A program made the translations under genes and the position numbers. This document shows positions 44,056 to 53,236 of a DNA stretch of 64,000 nucleotides, piece after piece (the stretch's first letter is position 1; each line of letters starts with the position of its first letter). The DNA lies in contig JBNKRJ010000060.1 in NCBI GenBank assembly GCA_050296515.1, forward strand, positions 62,001-126,000, read 5' to 3'. The stretch comes from NBLH01 sp050296515 (GTDB lineage Bacteria; Bacteroidota; Bacteroidia; Bacteroidales; NBLH01). Below the pieces are notes generated by a model. It was not told the DNA's origin. It saw only the letters and a list, made by a program, of their open reading frames with translations, and did not search any database.

Positions 44056-44297
44056 AAAAAAAGAAATTGGAAATTAGAAATTAGAACCTGGCGCGAAAAC
44101 CTCATTGTCTTGATTTCTAGTTTCTGTTTAACTCATCTAATATCCTTCACAGGTGATATCTCACTGAGGATTAATCTATTGGTTTTGTTTTAAATTATAA
44201 TTTGACTTACTCCAGAATCTATTTACAGAAATTTGAACAAATTACTATAGAAAATTTCAGGACAACCGAGAACTCCATCAAAAACGAAGAATTAATA

Positions 44298-44717
44298 TTA
44301 ATTTATTTTTAATCCTTTGGCTCTAACATGACCGGCATAGGCCTGATCGCTCACTGCAATGTGATTAAGTAACCAGTTTCGTAAAAAATTCATCAGTTGA
44401 AAAGTAAGACTTGATTTTCCTTTTTCAAGAGCTGTTTTAAAGTTATTAATTTTATAAACAAACTCCTGATGTTCAATTATATGCTTTTCTTTTTCAGGAT
44501 AATCTGATTCAGCAAATATTTTTTCTTCTGTTTTGAAATGATACTTGGTATAATCAACCAATTCATTTATTATTTCTTCAAGCATCTTCCCAACTGTCTG
44601 ATCAATAAATGATTCATACAGTTTATTTAGTATGTTAATTAAACCTTTGTGTTGTTCATCAATCAATTTAATGCCAACACTATAAGATTCGTTCCACAAT
44701 ACAAATACTCTGGTCAT
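44298..44717 (-). CDS. Bacteriohemerythrin
   Basis: A protein of 139 residues binding oxygen at a di-iron site. All seven expected ligands can be placed: His 23 (DEQHKG), His 60 and Glu 64 (HFKTEE), His 79 and His 83 (HIIEHQ), His 119 and Asp 124 (HIAVSD). It begins with the family's WNESYSVGI. There is no fused chemotaxis or signalling domain. It lies 6 bases after a universal stress protein on the same strand, so the two are probably co-transcribed, fitting a response to oxygen or metabolic change. Confidence 0.93.
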   Translation of the reverse strand: MTRVFVLWNESYSVGIKLIDEQHKGLINILNKLYESFIDQTVGKMLEEIINELVDYTKYHFKTEEKIFAESDYPEKEKHIIEHQEFVYKINNFKTALEKGKSSLTFQLMNFLRNWLLNHIAVSDQAYAGHVRAKGLKIN

Positions 44718-44723
44718 GATTGG

Positions 44724-45635
44724 TTATTTATTGTAAACATTAAGAACATCTATAAACTGAGAAAAAACTTTACTGCCTTCTTCTCTATCCCATGGTTCAA
44801 CACTTAAAACCGGAATATCTGAATTGTTGATGATATCTCTTGCATTTGATCCCATAAACAAATCAGTAAACCTATTCTCATCGCGAGTCATAATAACAAT
44901 AAGCGAAGCATTGCATTTTTCAGCCTCCTGACAAATTAGCTCATAAACTGGAGTTTTTTCATCACTAATCAACTCTGTTTTACATTTTACACCTTCCTTT
45001 ACCAGCACTTCTTTTATTTTTGCCAATTGGGTAAGCATCTTTGTTTTTTCACCTGTACTTCCCTTTCTTTCAATAGCATATAAATATAGTGAAGAATCAA
45101 ACAACTTTGTAACTTCAACAGCAGCTGAGATTTGCTCCGAAATATCCTTTTTTAAATCAAGAGGAACAAGAATGTCCGTATGTTCTTTTTGGTACTTTTC
45201 AAAGTCATAATCACCCCTTATTGTTATAACAGGAAAATCTGATTCCAGAATAACATGCAAGGAGTTAGAACCCAAAAATGCTCTTTTGTATTTTGGCATT
45301 TCACTTTTACCCATAAATATCAAGCTGGGTTGAGTCATATTTGCATACTGAACAATCTCTTCGTAGGCTTTTCCGTACAAAACTGTTGTATTAATTTTAA
45401 CTTTCCCACTATAAGGTTTAATAAGTTTGTCAACCTGCTCTTGCACATCCTTATTTAGCTTCTTTTCTACTTCATCAGCCGAAAATATTCTGCTTAACAA
45501 ACTGCTTTCCTCTACCACTGTAATAACATCCAACTCATAATCAAGAATTTCAGCAAAATGTTCTGCATATTTTAAGGCTACTACTGATTGGGCTTCTAAA
45601 TCAAGTGCAACAAGAATCTTATTTTTGGTTTTCAC
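44724..45635 (-). CDS. Universal stress protein with two USP domains
   Basis: A protein of 303 residues with two UspA-like domains, about 1-145 and 152-295. Domain 1 starts KILVALDLEAQSVVALKYA and contains GKSEMPKYKRAFLGSNSLHVI; domain 2 starts DILVPLDLKKDISEQI and contains MTRDENRFTDLFMGSNARDII. The ATP-binding GX2GX9GS motif is only partly kept: each domain retains a GS-N ending while the first Gly differs in domain 2. The gene precedes bacteriohemerythrin by 6 bases. Confidence 0.9.
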   Translation of the reverse strand: MKTKNKILVALDLEAQSVVALKYAEHFAEILDYELDVITVVEESSLLSRIFSADEVEKKLNKDVQEQVDKLIKPYSGKVKINTTVLYGKAYEEIVQYANMTQPSLIFMGKSEMPKYKRAFLGSNSLHVILESDFPVITIRGDYDFEKYQKEHTDILVPLDLKKDISEQISAAVEVTKLFDSSLYLYAIERKGSTGEKTKMLTQLAKIKEVLVKEGVKCKTELISDEKTPVYELICQEAEKCNASLIVIMTRDENRFTDLFMGSNARDIINNSDIPVLSVEPWDREEGSKVFSQFIDVLNVYNK

Positions 45636-45775
45636 GCTTTAGCAATTTAAGTTATTATATTAGTCTAATTTTCAATAAATTAAAAACAAATTGTGCTTAA
45701 TTTTTATTTGCATGTAAAATTAACAAATAATTTTGAAAGCAAAACCTTACAGGTTAGAAAGCAGGTATTTTACAT

Positions 45776-46783
45776 CTAAGGTAAAACAAGTTTAGCCTTG
45801 GCTTTTGCAATTCTAATTGTAGCTATTGCACCGGAATTAAACCTTAAAAAATCACTTTGAATTCCATCACTAAATATGATTCCATTTTGTGGCATGTGTG
45901 ATTCAATTGTTAACTCATTTCCTGTATAGAGAATTCCACTGGTCAGACTAATTTGAGAGGTTTTGCTTAAAAATGGCTCGCGTACCACAAACACCAGCTT
46001 GTCTTCAGTTTTTGAAATAGGCTGGTAGGGGATTGGTTGAATATCTCCAAAAGTCTGATGAATACTGTTGGCCATGTTAAAAAGCGAACTAAGCCAACCG
46101 GTAGAACCTGCCCCTGTTGAAACAATAATTCCACTTGACGAATGATTTTCGGAATATCCATTAAAGCTAATCTCATACCTGGCAGAAGAATGAGAAGTCG
46201 GGCCAATAAAAAAATCGTTGAAAGCAAGTAACTTTTGTCCATCATTAAGCTCAGTCTCTGCCATTGTAACCTCTTCGTAATTATATTTTCCAGAAAGCAC
46301 ACTTTCCATGGCAGGAATAGCTGAGTATTGATTAAAAGGCAAGAGTACCCCATCATACCTGTCGGGATCGGGGTTTACAGCAATAATTGGTATACCATGC
46401 ACGTATTTTGCAGTATTTGCAACCAGTCCATCTTGCCCAATTACAATTACAACATCTTTTTCAGAAAAAATATAGTTTGGCAAAAAATCCTGCTGAATAA
46501 CCTTAAATTTCAAAACCTTAGAAAGATGTTTTTGCAGCATATCAAACGATTCATAAAACCGTTTATGCTCATCATCATACATCTTAAAATCATCTTCCGG
46601 AGCATCCTCCATTGCCTGCTGAACATCACCTCTTTTTGATAATTTTGATGCTTTTTTAAAGTTAAAAGCTTTCTTTGATTGTGTAATATAAAACTTTGCC
46701 TGATCCTGTGTGTTAAACCTTTCAGTTAGTTGTTCAAGCCTGGTTTTACTTCTAACAATTATGGCATTTTCGATAGTGTTCAT
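45776..46783 (-). CDS. NAD-kinase-like protein with a GQDG motif
   Basis: A protein of 335 residues with the fold of NAD(+)/diacylglycerol kinases. The usual GGDG of NAD kinases is GQDG (residues 116-119). The C-terminal half has the family's STGAGSTGW motif and TGILYTG turns. The N-terminal 90 residues are extra, charged and helical. I infer a kinase-like protein for NAD or a related molecule; the altered motif makes classical NAD kinase activity uncertain. It lies 89 bases after an SPFH gene on the same strand. Confidence 0.75.
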   Translation of the reverse strand: MNTIENAIIVRSKTRLEQLTERFNTQDQAKFYITQSKKAFNFKKASKLSKRGDVQQAMEDAPEDDFKMYDDEHKRFYESFDMLQKHLSKVLKFKVIQQDFLPNYIFSEKDVVIVIGQDGLVANTAKYVHGIPIIAVNPDPDRYDGVLLPFNQYSAIPAMESVLSGKYNYEEVTMAETELNDGQKLLAFNDFFIGPTSHSSARYEISFNGYSENHSSSGIIVSTGAGSTGWLSSLFNMANSIHQTFGDIQPIPYQPISKTEDKLVFVVREPFLSKTSQISLTSGILYTGNELTIESHMPQNGIIFSDGIQSDFLRFNSGAIATIRIAKAKAKLVLP

Positions 46784-46872
46784 AGAGTTTGCAAAGTTAA
46801 CAGTTTATAAAGTTTGTAAAGTTAAAAGTTAGGTGTCTGGAACGACTTACTACTTTTCACTTTCTACTCAAA

Positions 46873-47898
46873 CTACTCATAACTTTGCTCCTCTCCTTCG
46901 ATTAAAGAATCCAGTAAATCAGGACTAATATTGAGGTTTTTTATGTTTTGTGCATTCTCTGCTAATTCCCTGAAAGCTAAGGCAATATTCAACTTTGGAC
47001 TGTCGCCTTTTGAATTAATGGCCATTATTGTTTTCCAGTCAAGACTTTTGTATGGTTCCAGATTAGATGCAATGGTATATTTCTTCACATCTGCTTCCTT
47101 TTTCTGGTTTTCCGTCTTTAAATCTATTAATTGCCTGTTTTGCTCTTCCACTGAAATATCCGCCTGAACTTTCATCTCTCTTAGTTTACGATCATTCTCA
47201 GCTTTTAATACCTCGGCTTCCATTTTTTTCTCAGTAATCTGCTTCTTCTTCTCTTCAACAGCAATCTGTGTATTCAACTCACTTTCCTTGATTTTTCGTT
47301 CTTGCTCTACTGCAAAGTTTCTACGCTGATAAATCGCCTCATCAGCTTCTTGTTGCAGCGCCTCACGAGTTGTAGTTTCTAAAGCTTTGCTCATTTCCGG
47401 ACTGGGCTTAACAGCTATCACATTAACAGCTAAGACTTTAACACCCAACAACTTCACAGCCTCCGAAACCTGAAGTCCTTCCTGTATTTTAGTTTCAATG
47501 GTTTTTGCATGCACTATAGCATCTTTTAAAACCAATCCCTGAATATAGGAAGAGGTTGCAGTTTGTGCTTCATTAACCAGTCTTTGCTTCAATTTTTCAA
47601 TATCATCTTTTTGGTGATGCCCTTTACTATCCACAGTAAAATCAAGCAATTCTGCCAAATGGTTGGGGTTCTCAATTTTATAGGTAATCTGTCCTTGAAT
47701 GCTTATTTTTTGGTAATCAATTGTCGATTCGTTGAAAATAAAAGGAATATCGTTACTTCCGATTGGAATAGCTACAATGGAAGAGTTATAGGAGGTATAG
47801 AAAAATGACAAGCCCCGTCCTTCTTTTACCACTTTCCCATTTTTGTAACGAATAATATGACTCATAGAGTCAAATTTGATGTATTTTATTCCAAACAT
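46873..47898 (-). CDS. SPFH (band 7) domain protein
   Basis: A protein of 341 residues with an SPFH domain at about 30-190 and a long charged coiled coil at about 185-275 (EQERKIKESELNTQIAVEEKKKQ), the stomatin/flotillin plan. The usual N-terminal membrane helix is absent, so attachment may be peripheral or through a partner. Such proteins form ring or cage assemblies that organise membrane patches. The NAD-kinase-like gene follows it on the same strand. Confidence 0.88.
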   Translation of the reverse strand: MFGIKYIKFDSMSHIIRYKNGKVVKEGRGLSFFYTSYNSSIVAIPIGSNDIPFIFNESTIDYQKISIQGQITYKIENPNHLAELLDFTVDSKGHHQKDDIEKLKQRLVNEAQTATSSYIQGLVLKDAIVHAKTIETKIQEGLQVSEAVKLLGVKVLAVNVIAVKPSPEMSKALETTTREALQQEADEAIYQRRNFAVEQERKIKESELNTQIAVEEKKKQITEKKMEAEVLKAENDRKLREMKVQADISVEEQNRQLIDLKTENQKKEADVKKYTIASNLEPYKSLDWKTIMAINSKGDSPKLNIALAFRELAENAQNIKNLNISPDLLDSLIEGEEQSYE

Positions 47899-47938
47899 AT
47901 TATTTAGTATTAAAAGTGACCAAAATATTTATAAGTGC

Positions 47939-48090
47939 CTTGAATTGAAATAAAAGAACTTTGAAATTAGAAATTTGTTAGTTCCAATGAATCACAAAAT
48001 AAACTAATAAGTACTCATAACGTATTTATAAATACACATAAGTACTTCTTGAAAGATAAATATAGTGTTTTTTGCTTATTTCAATTCAAG
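47939..48090. repeat. MITE-like element with 15-bp terminal inverted repeats
   Basis: The ends cttgaattgaaataa (47939-47953) and ttatttcaattcaag (48076-48090) are exactly complementary. The centre contains the 14-bp palindrome gtatttataaatac between two agtact words, and an AGAAATTAG-type word lies near the left end. The 152-bp length and lack of coding capacity fit a miniature mobile element, but I see no clear target-site duplication. It occupies most of the 47899-48212 gap between divergent genes, so it may also carry their promoters. Confidence 0.45.
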
Positions 48091-48149
48091 TTTTTGATTA
48101 TTATTTAGCTATTTTTGCGCCCAAACTGAATCAAAAAGTTGAAAGTAAG

Positions 48150-48187
48150 AAAGTGAAAAGTAAATAGCAGTCTTTACTTTTTACTTT
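48150..48187. repeat. AAAGTGAAAAGTAAA inverted repeat
   Basis: Arms 48150-48164 (aaagtgaaaagtaaa) and 48173-48187 (tttactttttacttt) pair with one mismatch around an 8-nt loop, just upstream of the PagL-like gene. Similar agttaaaagt words occur near 16010-16043 and 46800-46875. Confidence 0.5.
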
Positions 48188-48212
48188 ATGAACCTTATTA
48201 ATTTTACTAAAG

Positions 48213-49298
48213 GTGAGGAATATTTACAAAGGAATCATTACAGTTTTTTTTCTATTCATTAGTTATAGCTTTGTTGCACAGGAAAATAATCATCAAAATT
48301 TCTACATAGAACCAGTTTATCAGTACGGTTTCATTTGGCAGCACCGTCCATCATTGGCAGAAGTAATTGGTGGAAATATAAATGTTGCGCGAATTAGCTT
48401 TGGAAAAACAACTTTTGGTCAAAGTTACTGGGAACAATTATACAGATATCCAGATTGGGGAATCGGCTATTCTTTTACAGACCTTGGCAACCCTGATGAA
48501 TTAGGTCAGGCTAATTCAATTTATTACTATTTAAGAATTCCTGTTCTAAAAAAACAAAAATTCAGTTTAAGTTACAAAATATCAGGAGGTTTAGCTTGGC
48601 TCAACCAAGGCAATATCGCAATAGGTTCTCATATCAACCTTTATTTTGATGCCAGTCTTGATACTAAAATAAAATTGAGCAAGCGATTGCAATTAATCAA
48701 TGCGTTTGGAGCAACCCATTATTCTAATGGCGCTATTGAAATGCCTAACCTTGGAGTTAATCTTTTTTCATATCGACTTGGGCTACAATACAGACTGAAT
48801 TCGGAAGAAAGAGAAAAAATCACATTAGAAGTTCCCGAAGTTTATGGCAAAAACGCTTTAACAATTGTTTTGGGGGCTGGCGTAAAAGAAAAAAGGCCCC
48901 TGGGAGGTAAAAAATTCACGGTGGCTTCTGGTTCGATTGATTACATGAAAGTTTTCAGCTTAAAACATAAGTTAGGTGCAGGAGTTGACATTTTTTATGA
49001 TGAAACACTTTTTGAGCTTCAGGATCCAGATACAACTCTGAATCTAAATAACCAAGATATAATGCGCTATGGTATCCATTTATCTGCAGAAGCACAATAC
49101 AAGAAACTGGTTTTAGCCGTTCATATTGGAACCTACTTACATGCAAATTACACGGAAGATGGAAGAATTTATCAACGAGTAGCATTGAGATATTTATTTA
49201 CTAATAATCTGTTTGCAAACATTTCACTAAAAACGAGCAAAGGTGTGGCTGATTTTGTAGAATGGGGATTAGGGTATCAATTTTATTGGAAAAAATAA
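48213..49298 (+). CDS. Acyloxyacyl hydrolase (PagL-like), copy 1
   Basis: A protein of 361 residues with a signal peptide (hydrophobic to about 22, ending VAQ) and an outer-membrane beta-barrel pattern. The PagL-type catalytic His-Ser pair is in THYSNGAIEMPNLG near residue 170. The family removes a fatty acid chain from lipid A. At 361 residues it is about twice the length of Pseudomonas PagL, as is common in Bacteroidota. The start is GTG 48213. The LpxL-like acyltransferase follows 45 bases later, so chain removal and addition genes sit together. Confidence 0.8.
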   Translation: MRNIYKGIITVFFLFISYSFVAQENNHQNFYIEPVYQYGFIWQHRPSLAEVIGGNINVARISFGKTTFGQSYWEQLYRYPDWGIGYSFTDLGNPDELGQANSIYYYLRIPVLKKQKFSLSYKISGGLAWLNQGNIAIGSHINLYFDASLDTKIKLSKRLQLINAFGATHYSNGAIEMPNLGVNLFSYRLGLQYRLNSEEREKITLEVPEVYGKNALTIVLGAGVKEKRPLGGKKFTVASGSIDYMKVFSLKHKLGAGVDIFYDETLFELQDPDTTLNLNNQDIMRYGIHLSAEAQYKKLVLAVHIGTYLHANYTEDGRIYQRVALRYLFTNNLFANISLKTSKGVADFVEWGLGYQFYWKK

Positions 49299-49343
49299 GT
49301 TATTATTTGCTATTTTTAAATTACCAATTAAACAACTTTTAAT

Positions 49344-50228
49344 ATGTTAGGAAAAAAAACAGGGCATTACTCGTTTTTAATTTTTGTCGGATTAATGCGG
49401 ATTGTCCCATTTTGGTTAATGTACTGGTTTTCTGACGGACTCTATTTTCTAATGAATTATGTTGTGGGTTATAGAAAATCTGTAATTAATAAAAACCTTG
49501 AATATTGTTTTCCTGAAAAAACAAATAAAGAACGACGATTAATCAGAAAAAGATTTTACAAAAGACTGTGTGATATTTTAATCGAAAGTATAAAAGGATA
49601 TTCAATGAGTGAAAAAGAGTTGTTAAAACGATTTACAAGCAACTCACATGAAATCACGTACGATGATTTTAACCAGGGTAAAAATATTTTTGTTCTCACC
49701 GGCCATCTTGGTAACTGGGAATGGGGTAATGCCGTGATTAGTAAAGAATTGAAACATACACCGGCCGTTTTATACAAGCCAATATCTAATCCATTTATAG
49801 AAGAATATGTTAAAGCACGAAGAGGTCGGTTTGGTTCAAAAATGGTTTCTATTTACCACAGCATGCGTTATTTTTTAATCAAAAAAGAAAAGCCTGCCGC
49901 CTACTTTTTAGTAGCAGACCAATATCCAACCACAAGAGAAAAAGAAAAGAAAGTAATGTTTTTTGGCAACAAGACACCATTTCTCCATGGTCCTGAGAAT
50001 TTTTCAAAGCAACTAAAGGCCCCGGTATATTATATTGTGATGAAAAGGGTAAAAAGAGGCTACTATGCAATGGAATATTTCAAACTCACTGATGATTCAA
50101 GTAAATTAAAAGAGACTGAACTTACTCAGCTATACGCAAATCATTTGGAGGACTCAATCCGAAGGCAGCCAGAAGATTGGATGTGGTCGCACAAAAGATG
50201 GAAAGAGGTTTTATATAGTTTTGAATAA
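49344..50228 (+). CDS. Lysophospholipid acyltransferase of the LpxL/HtrB family
   Basis: A protein of 294 residues with an N-terminal membrane helix (about 12-35) and the acyltransferase HxxxxE-type motif GHLGNWEWG near residue 118, then KPISNPFIEEYVKARRGRFG and DQYP near 190. The closing EDWMWSHKRWK is typical. It adds a secondary acyl chain to lipid A or transfers an acyl group to an ornithine-type lipid; the family is LpxL-like. It follows the PagL-like gene. Confidence 0.88.
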   Translation: MLGKKTGHYSFLIFVGLMRIVPFWLMYWFSDGLYFLMNYVVGYRKSVINKNLEYCFPEKTNKERRLIRKRFYKRLCDILIESIKGYSMSEKELLKRFTSNSHEITYDDFNQGKNIFVLTGHLGNWEWGNAVISKELKHTPAVLYKPISNPFIEEYVKARRGRFGSKMVSIYHSMRYFLIKKEKPAAYFLVADQYPTTREKEKKVMFFGNKTPFLHGPENFSKQLKAPVYYIVMKRVKRGYYAMEYFKLTDDSSKLKETELTQLYANHLEDSIRRQPEDWMWSHKRWKEVLYSFE

Positions 50229-50229
50229 A

Positions 50230-50634
50230 CTATTCTTCTTCAAATAGCCAATTTTCAGCCTCTACTTCATTATCAAAGTATTTTATTTTAAACTTCTGCC
50301 CTTCTTTTTCTTTCATGGTTTGTTCCAAAGAAACCTGCATATAAAAATCACGACTGATGATAAATGCCACTTTTTTCATTCCTGCACTAAATGCAGGGCC
50401 CACAAGATTCTCATTAATCCAAATCTGCATATCAGGAGCAATTGGCTTGTAATAGTTCATGTAACTGACCAGCTGGAAGGTTGGCTTGTAAAACTTAATT
50501 TCTTTGGCCCATTTTAACATCAAACTTTTGTACTCATCTTCAGATATTTCCATCTTACCATGCCTGAAGACCTTAAAGTATGATTTATCAGCAAAATAAT
50601 CAATAGTCAATTCGTTACTTTCAAAAACCCTCAT
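50230..50634 (-). CDS. STAS/SpoIIAA-like protein
   Basis: A protein of 134 residues from ATG 50634 (the frame opens three codons earlier at TTG). The alternating beta-alpha pattern, with a lone AFSAGMKKVAFIIS near residue 85 and an acidic C-terminus, resembles the SpoIIAA-like family of small STAS proteins. The phosphorylatable Ser of true anti-anti-sigma factors cannot be assigned. It converges with the acyltransferase (1-base gap) and is divergent from the SpoIIE-type phosphatase gene 260 bases away, which is suggestive of partner-switching. Confidence 0.5.
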   Translation of the reverse strand: MRVFESNELTIDYFADKSYFKVFRHGKMEISEDEYKSLMLKWAKEIKFYKPTFQLVSYMNYYKPIAPDMQIWINENLVGPAFSAGMKKVAFIISRDFYMQVSLEQTMKEKEGQKFKIKYFDNEVEAENWLFEEE

Positions 50635-50894
50635 AAATAACAATTAAAGGAAAAATTTCCAACAGAAGTGTTTGTAAGTGCGGTTTAATTAAAATTTAAA
50701 CACAAAATAAAACAAAATGTTGTTTAAATCCTATTAAAAATCTTTAAAAGCATCTTAATAAATGTTATTTAGCAGTTTTTGTATGCTATTTGCTTTATTA
50801 AAAAAATAATAAGTATTTTTAAAACGCTAAATCTCTTTTAGTAATTTATTAGCATATTAAAAGAAAGAAATTACCAGATTAACCTAGTTTCCAT

Positions 50895-53216
50895 ATGAAA
50901 ACCAAAATATCCCTATTTATAGTTTACACTTTCTTTTGTATTTCGGCATTGGCACAAGTTTCACCTATTGACAGTTTAAAAAATGTAATCAACACGAGTA
51001 AAAATGATTCAAATAAGGTGAATTCATATCTTGAATTGGCTCAACAATATTTAAGAGTAAATCAAGACACTTCAATAATTTATGCCAATAATGCTATAGA
51101 GCTTGGAAAGGAAATCAATTTCTACAAAGGTGTAGCTAATTCTTACCGCCAAATTGCCATTGTGTATTATATAAAAGGAGAGTATGATAAAGCGATTAGC
51201 AATTTTAAACAAAGCCTAAAAACCTGGAAAGAAGCAGGTGATGTTAGCGGTGTTGGAAGAGCTCATAATAATATCGGTATTATTTATTTTAATATTGGAC
51301 AATATGATAAAGCACTTGAAAATTATCTGAAAGCATCAGAAATTCTTTCGCAAATAAATGATATTGACGGAGTTGCAAGGGCTAACAACAATATTGCGAA
51401 CCTTTACAATAACCAGGGTAATTATACATTAGCACTTGAGTATTCTTTCAAAAGTTTAAACATACATGAAGAATTAAATAATGAAAATCTGATTTCGACA
51501 ACCTTATACAACATAGGTAATATTTATAGAGCACAATATAATTATTCCAAAGCGCTTGAATATTATACTAAGGCTCAAAGCATTTCTGAAAAATTAGACA
51601 ACAAAAAAGAAATGGCTGATATTTATAGTAATATTGGAAACCTTTATAGAAGCATAAGCAAAGCAGACACTGTTGCTGAAAAAGAAAAAAAGATTTATTT
51701 TAATAAAGCAATAAGTTATTTTGAAAAAAGCCTTCCACTTTATAGTGAGACAGGATATAAAAAAGGAATAGCCATGTCTTATAATGATATAGGTCTCGTA
51801 AATCTAGATTTAAAAGATTATTCAAATGCATTGTTATTCTTAGAAAAAAGCTACAAAATTTATGAGGAAACAGGTGATAAATACGGAATAAGCGAGACAA
51901 AATTAAATATTGGAAGGTATTATCATGATATTAAAAGATATTCAAAAGCACTTTCAATCCTAAAAGAAGCTATAAGTATTTCAAATGAGTTAAACTCGAA
52001 GGAATTAATTAGCGATATTCTGTTAGAATTAAGTAAATCATATTTTGCAACTGGCGATTACAAAAATGCATATCTTTCACATTTCCAATACAAAAAACTC
52101 TCGAACGAATTGAGAAATGATGAAAAAATACAAGAATCAGCCAACCAGGAATTAAATTATTTAGTAAACAGAAAGCAAAAAGAAATGGAATTGGAGCAGC
52201 AAAAAAAAGATTTACTGGCCCAAAAAGAACTGGAGAAACAATCCATGTATACTTATGGGGCCTTTATTGCACTTGGCTTAGTTGCCTTAGTCGCCTTTTT
52301 CGTTTTTAGAAGTTACCGAATAAAGAAAAAATCCAACATCCTACTTGAAAAGCAAAGAGACGAAATTCTACAAAAAAATGAAGAACTCTTGCAATTAAAT
52401 GAAGAGATTTTAGCACAAAGAGAATTAACTGAGCAACAAAGAGATATTGCACTGCAGAAACAAAAAGAAATAATGGATAGCATTCAGTATGCGAAGAGAA
52501 TTCAAACAGCTGTTCTTCCACAACGTGAAATGTTTGTTGAGTTAGTTCCGGATTATTTTATCTATTTTAAACCACGAGATATTGTTAGTGGAGATTTTTA
52601 TTGGCTAAAAAGACTGAACAAGCATATTGTGGTTGCAGCAGCAGATTGTACCGGACATGGAGTTCCGGGTGCATTCATGAGCCTGTTAGGAATTGCTTTT
52701 TTAAATGAAATTGTGAATGAAACATTAACAGATGCTGCTGGCATTCTAAATCTTTTGCGCGAAAGAATTATTGAGGCCTTACATCAAACCTGGAAAGATG
52801 ACGAAGCCAAAGACGGAATGGATATTTCCCTAAGTGTTATTAATCTAGAAACTAAAAAGTTACAATATGCCGGAGCATATAATCCCCTTTATTTATTTAG
52901 GGACGGCGATTTGATTGAGAAAAAAGCAGACAAGATGCCCATTGGTATTCATATAAAAGAACCTCAAGCCTTTACCAACCATAGCATTCAACTCAGAGAC
53001 AATGACTCAATCTACATGTTTTCAGATGGTTACATAGATCAATTTGGAGGAGAAATGGGAAATAAATTCAAAACTAGAAGGTTTAAAGATCTCCTATTTT
53101 CAATGTATAGAAAGCCAATGAAAGAGCAAAAAGAAATAATTGATGAAACACACATTACCTGGAAAGGCGATCAAAAACAATTAGATGATATTTTAGTAAT
53201 TGGCATGCATTTTTAG
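50895..53216 (+). CDS. TPR-coiled coil-SpoIIE (PP2C-type) phosphatase
   Basis: A protein of 773 residues. A signal peptide (1-20) exports about 380 residues of TPR repeats to the periplasm (repeats such as GRAHNNIGIIYFNIGQYDKAL). A membrane helix near 455-475 (TYGAFIALGLVALVAFFVF) is followed by a cytoplasmic coiled coil and the SpoIIE phosphatase domain (about 540-773) with VSGDFYWL, AAADCTGHGVPGAFMS and the closing DDILVIGM holding metal-binding Asp residues. It resembles sensors that dephosphorylate a STAS anti-anti-sigma factor. It heads a co-directional gene cluster. Confidence 0.92.
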   Translation: MKTKISLFIVYTFFCISALAQVSPIDSLKNVINTSKNDSNKVNSYLELAQQYLRVNQDTSIIYANNAIELGKEINFYKGVANSYRQIAIVYYIKGEYDKAISNFKQSLKTWKEAGDVSGVGRAHNNIGIIYFNIGQYDKALENYLKASEILSQINDIDGVARANNNIANLYNNQGNYTLALEYSFKSLNIHEELNNENLISTTLYNIGNIYRAQYNYSKALEYYTKAQSISEKLDNKKEMADIYSNIGNLYRSISKADTVAEKEKKIYFNKAISYFEKSLPLYSETGYKKGIAMSYNDIGLVNLDLKDYSNALLFLEKSYKIYEETGDKYGISETKLNIGRYYHDIKRYSKALSILKEAISISNELNSKELISDILLELSKSYFATGDYKNAYLSHFQYKKLSNELRNDEKIQESANQELNYLVNRKQKEMELEQQKKDLLAQKELEKQSMYTYGAFIALGLVALVAFFVFRSYRIKKKSNILLEKQRDEILQKNEELLQLNEEILAQRELTEQQRDIALQKQKEIMDSIQYAKRIQTAVLPQREMFVELVPDYFIYFKPRDIVSGDFYWLKRLNKHIVVAAADCTGHGVPGAFMSLLGIAFLNEIVNETLTDAAGILNLLRERIIEALHQTWKDDEAKDGMDISLSVINLETKKLQYAGAYNPLYLFRDGDLIEKKADKMPIGIHIKEPQAFTNHSIQLRDNDSIYMFSDGYIDQFGGEMGNKFKTRRFKDLLFSMYRKPMKEQKEIIDETHITWKGDQKQLDDILVIGMHF

Positions 53217-53236
53217 AGCAAACCAAAATTGATGTT

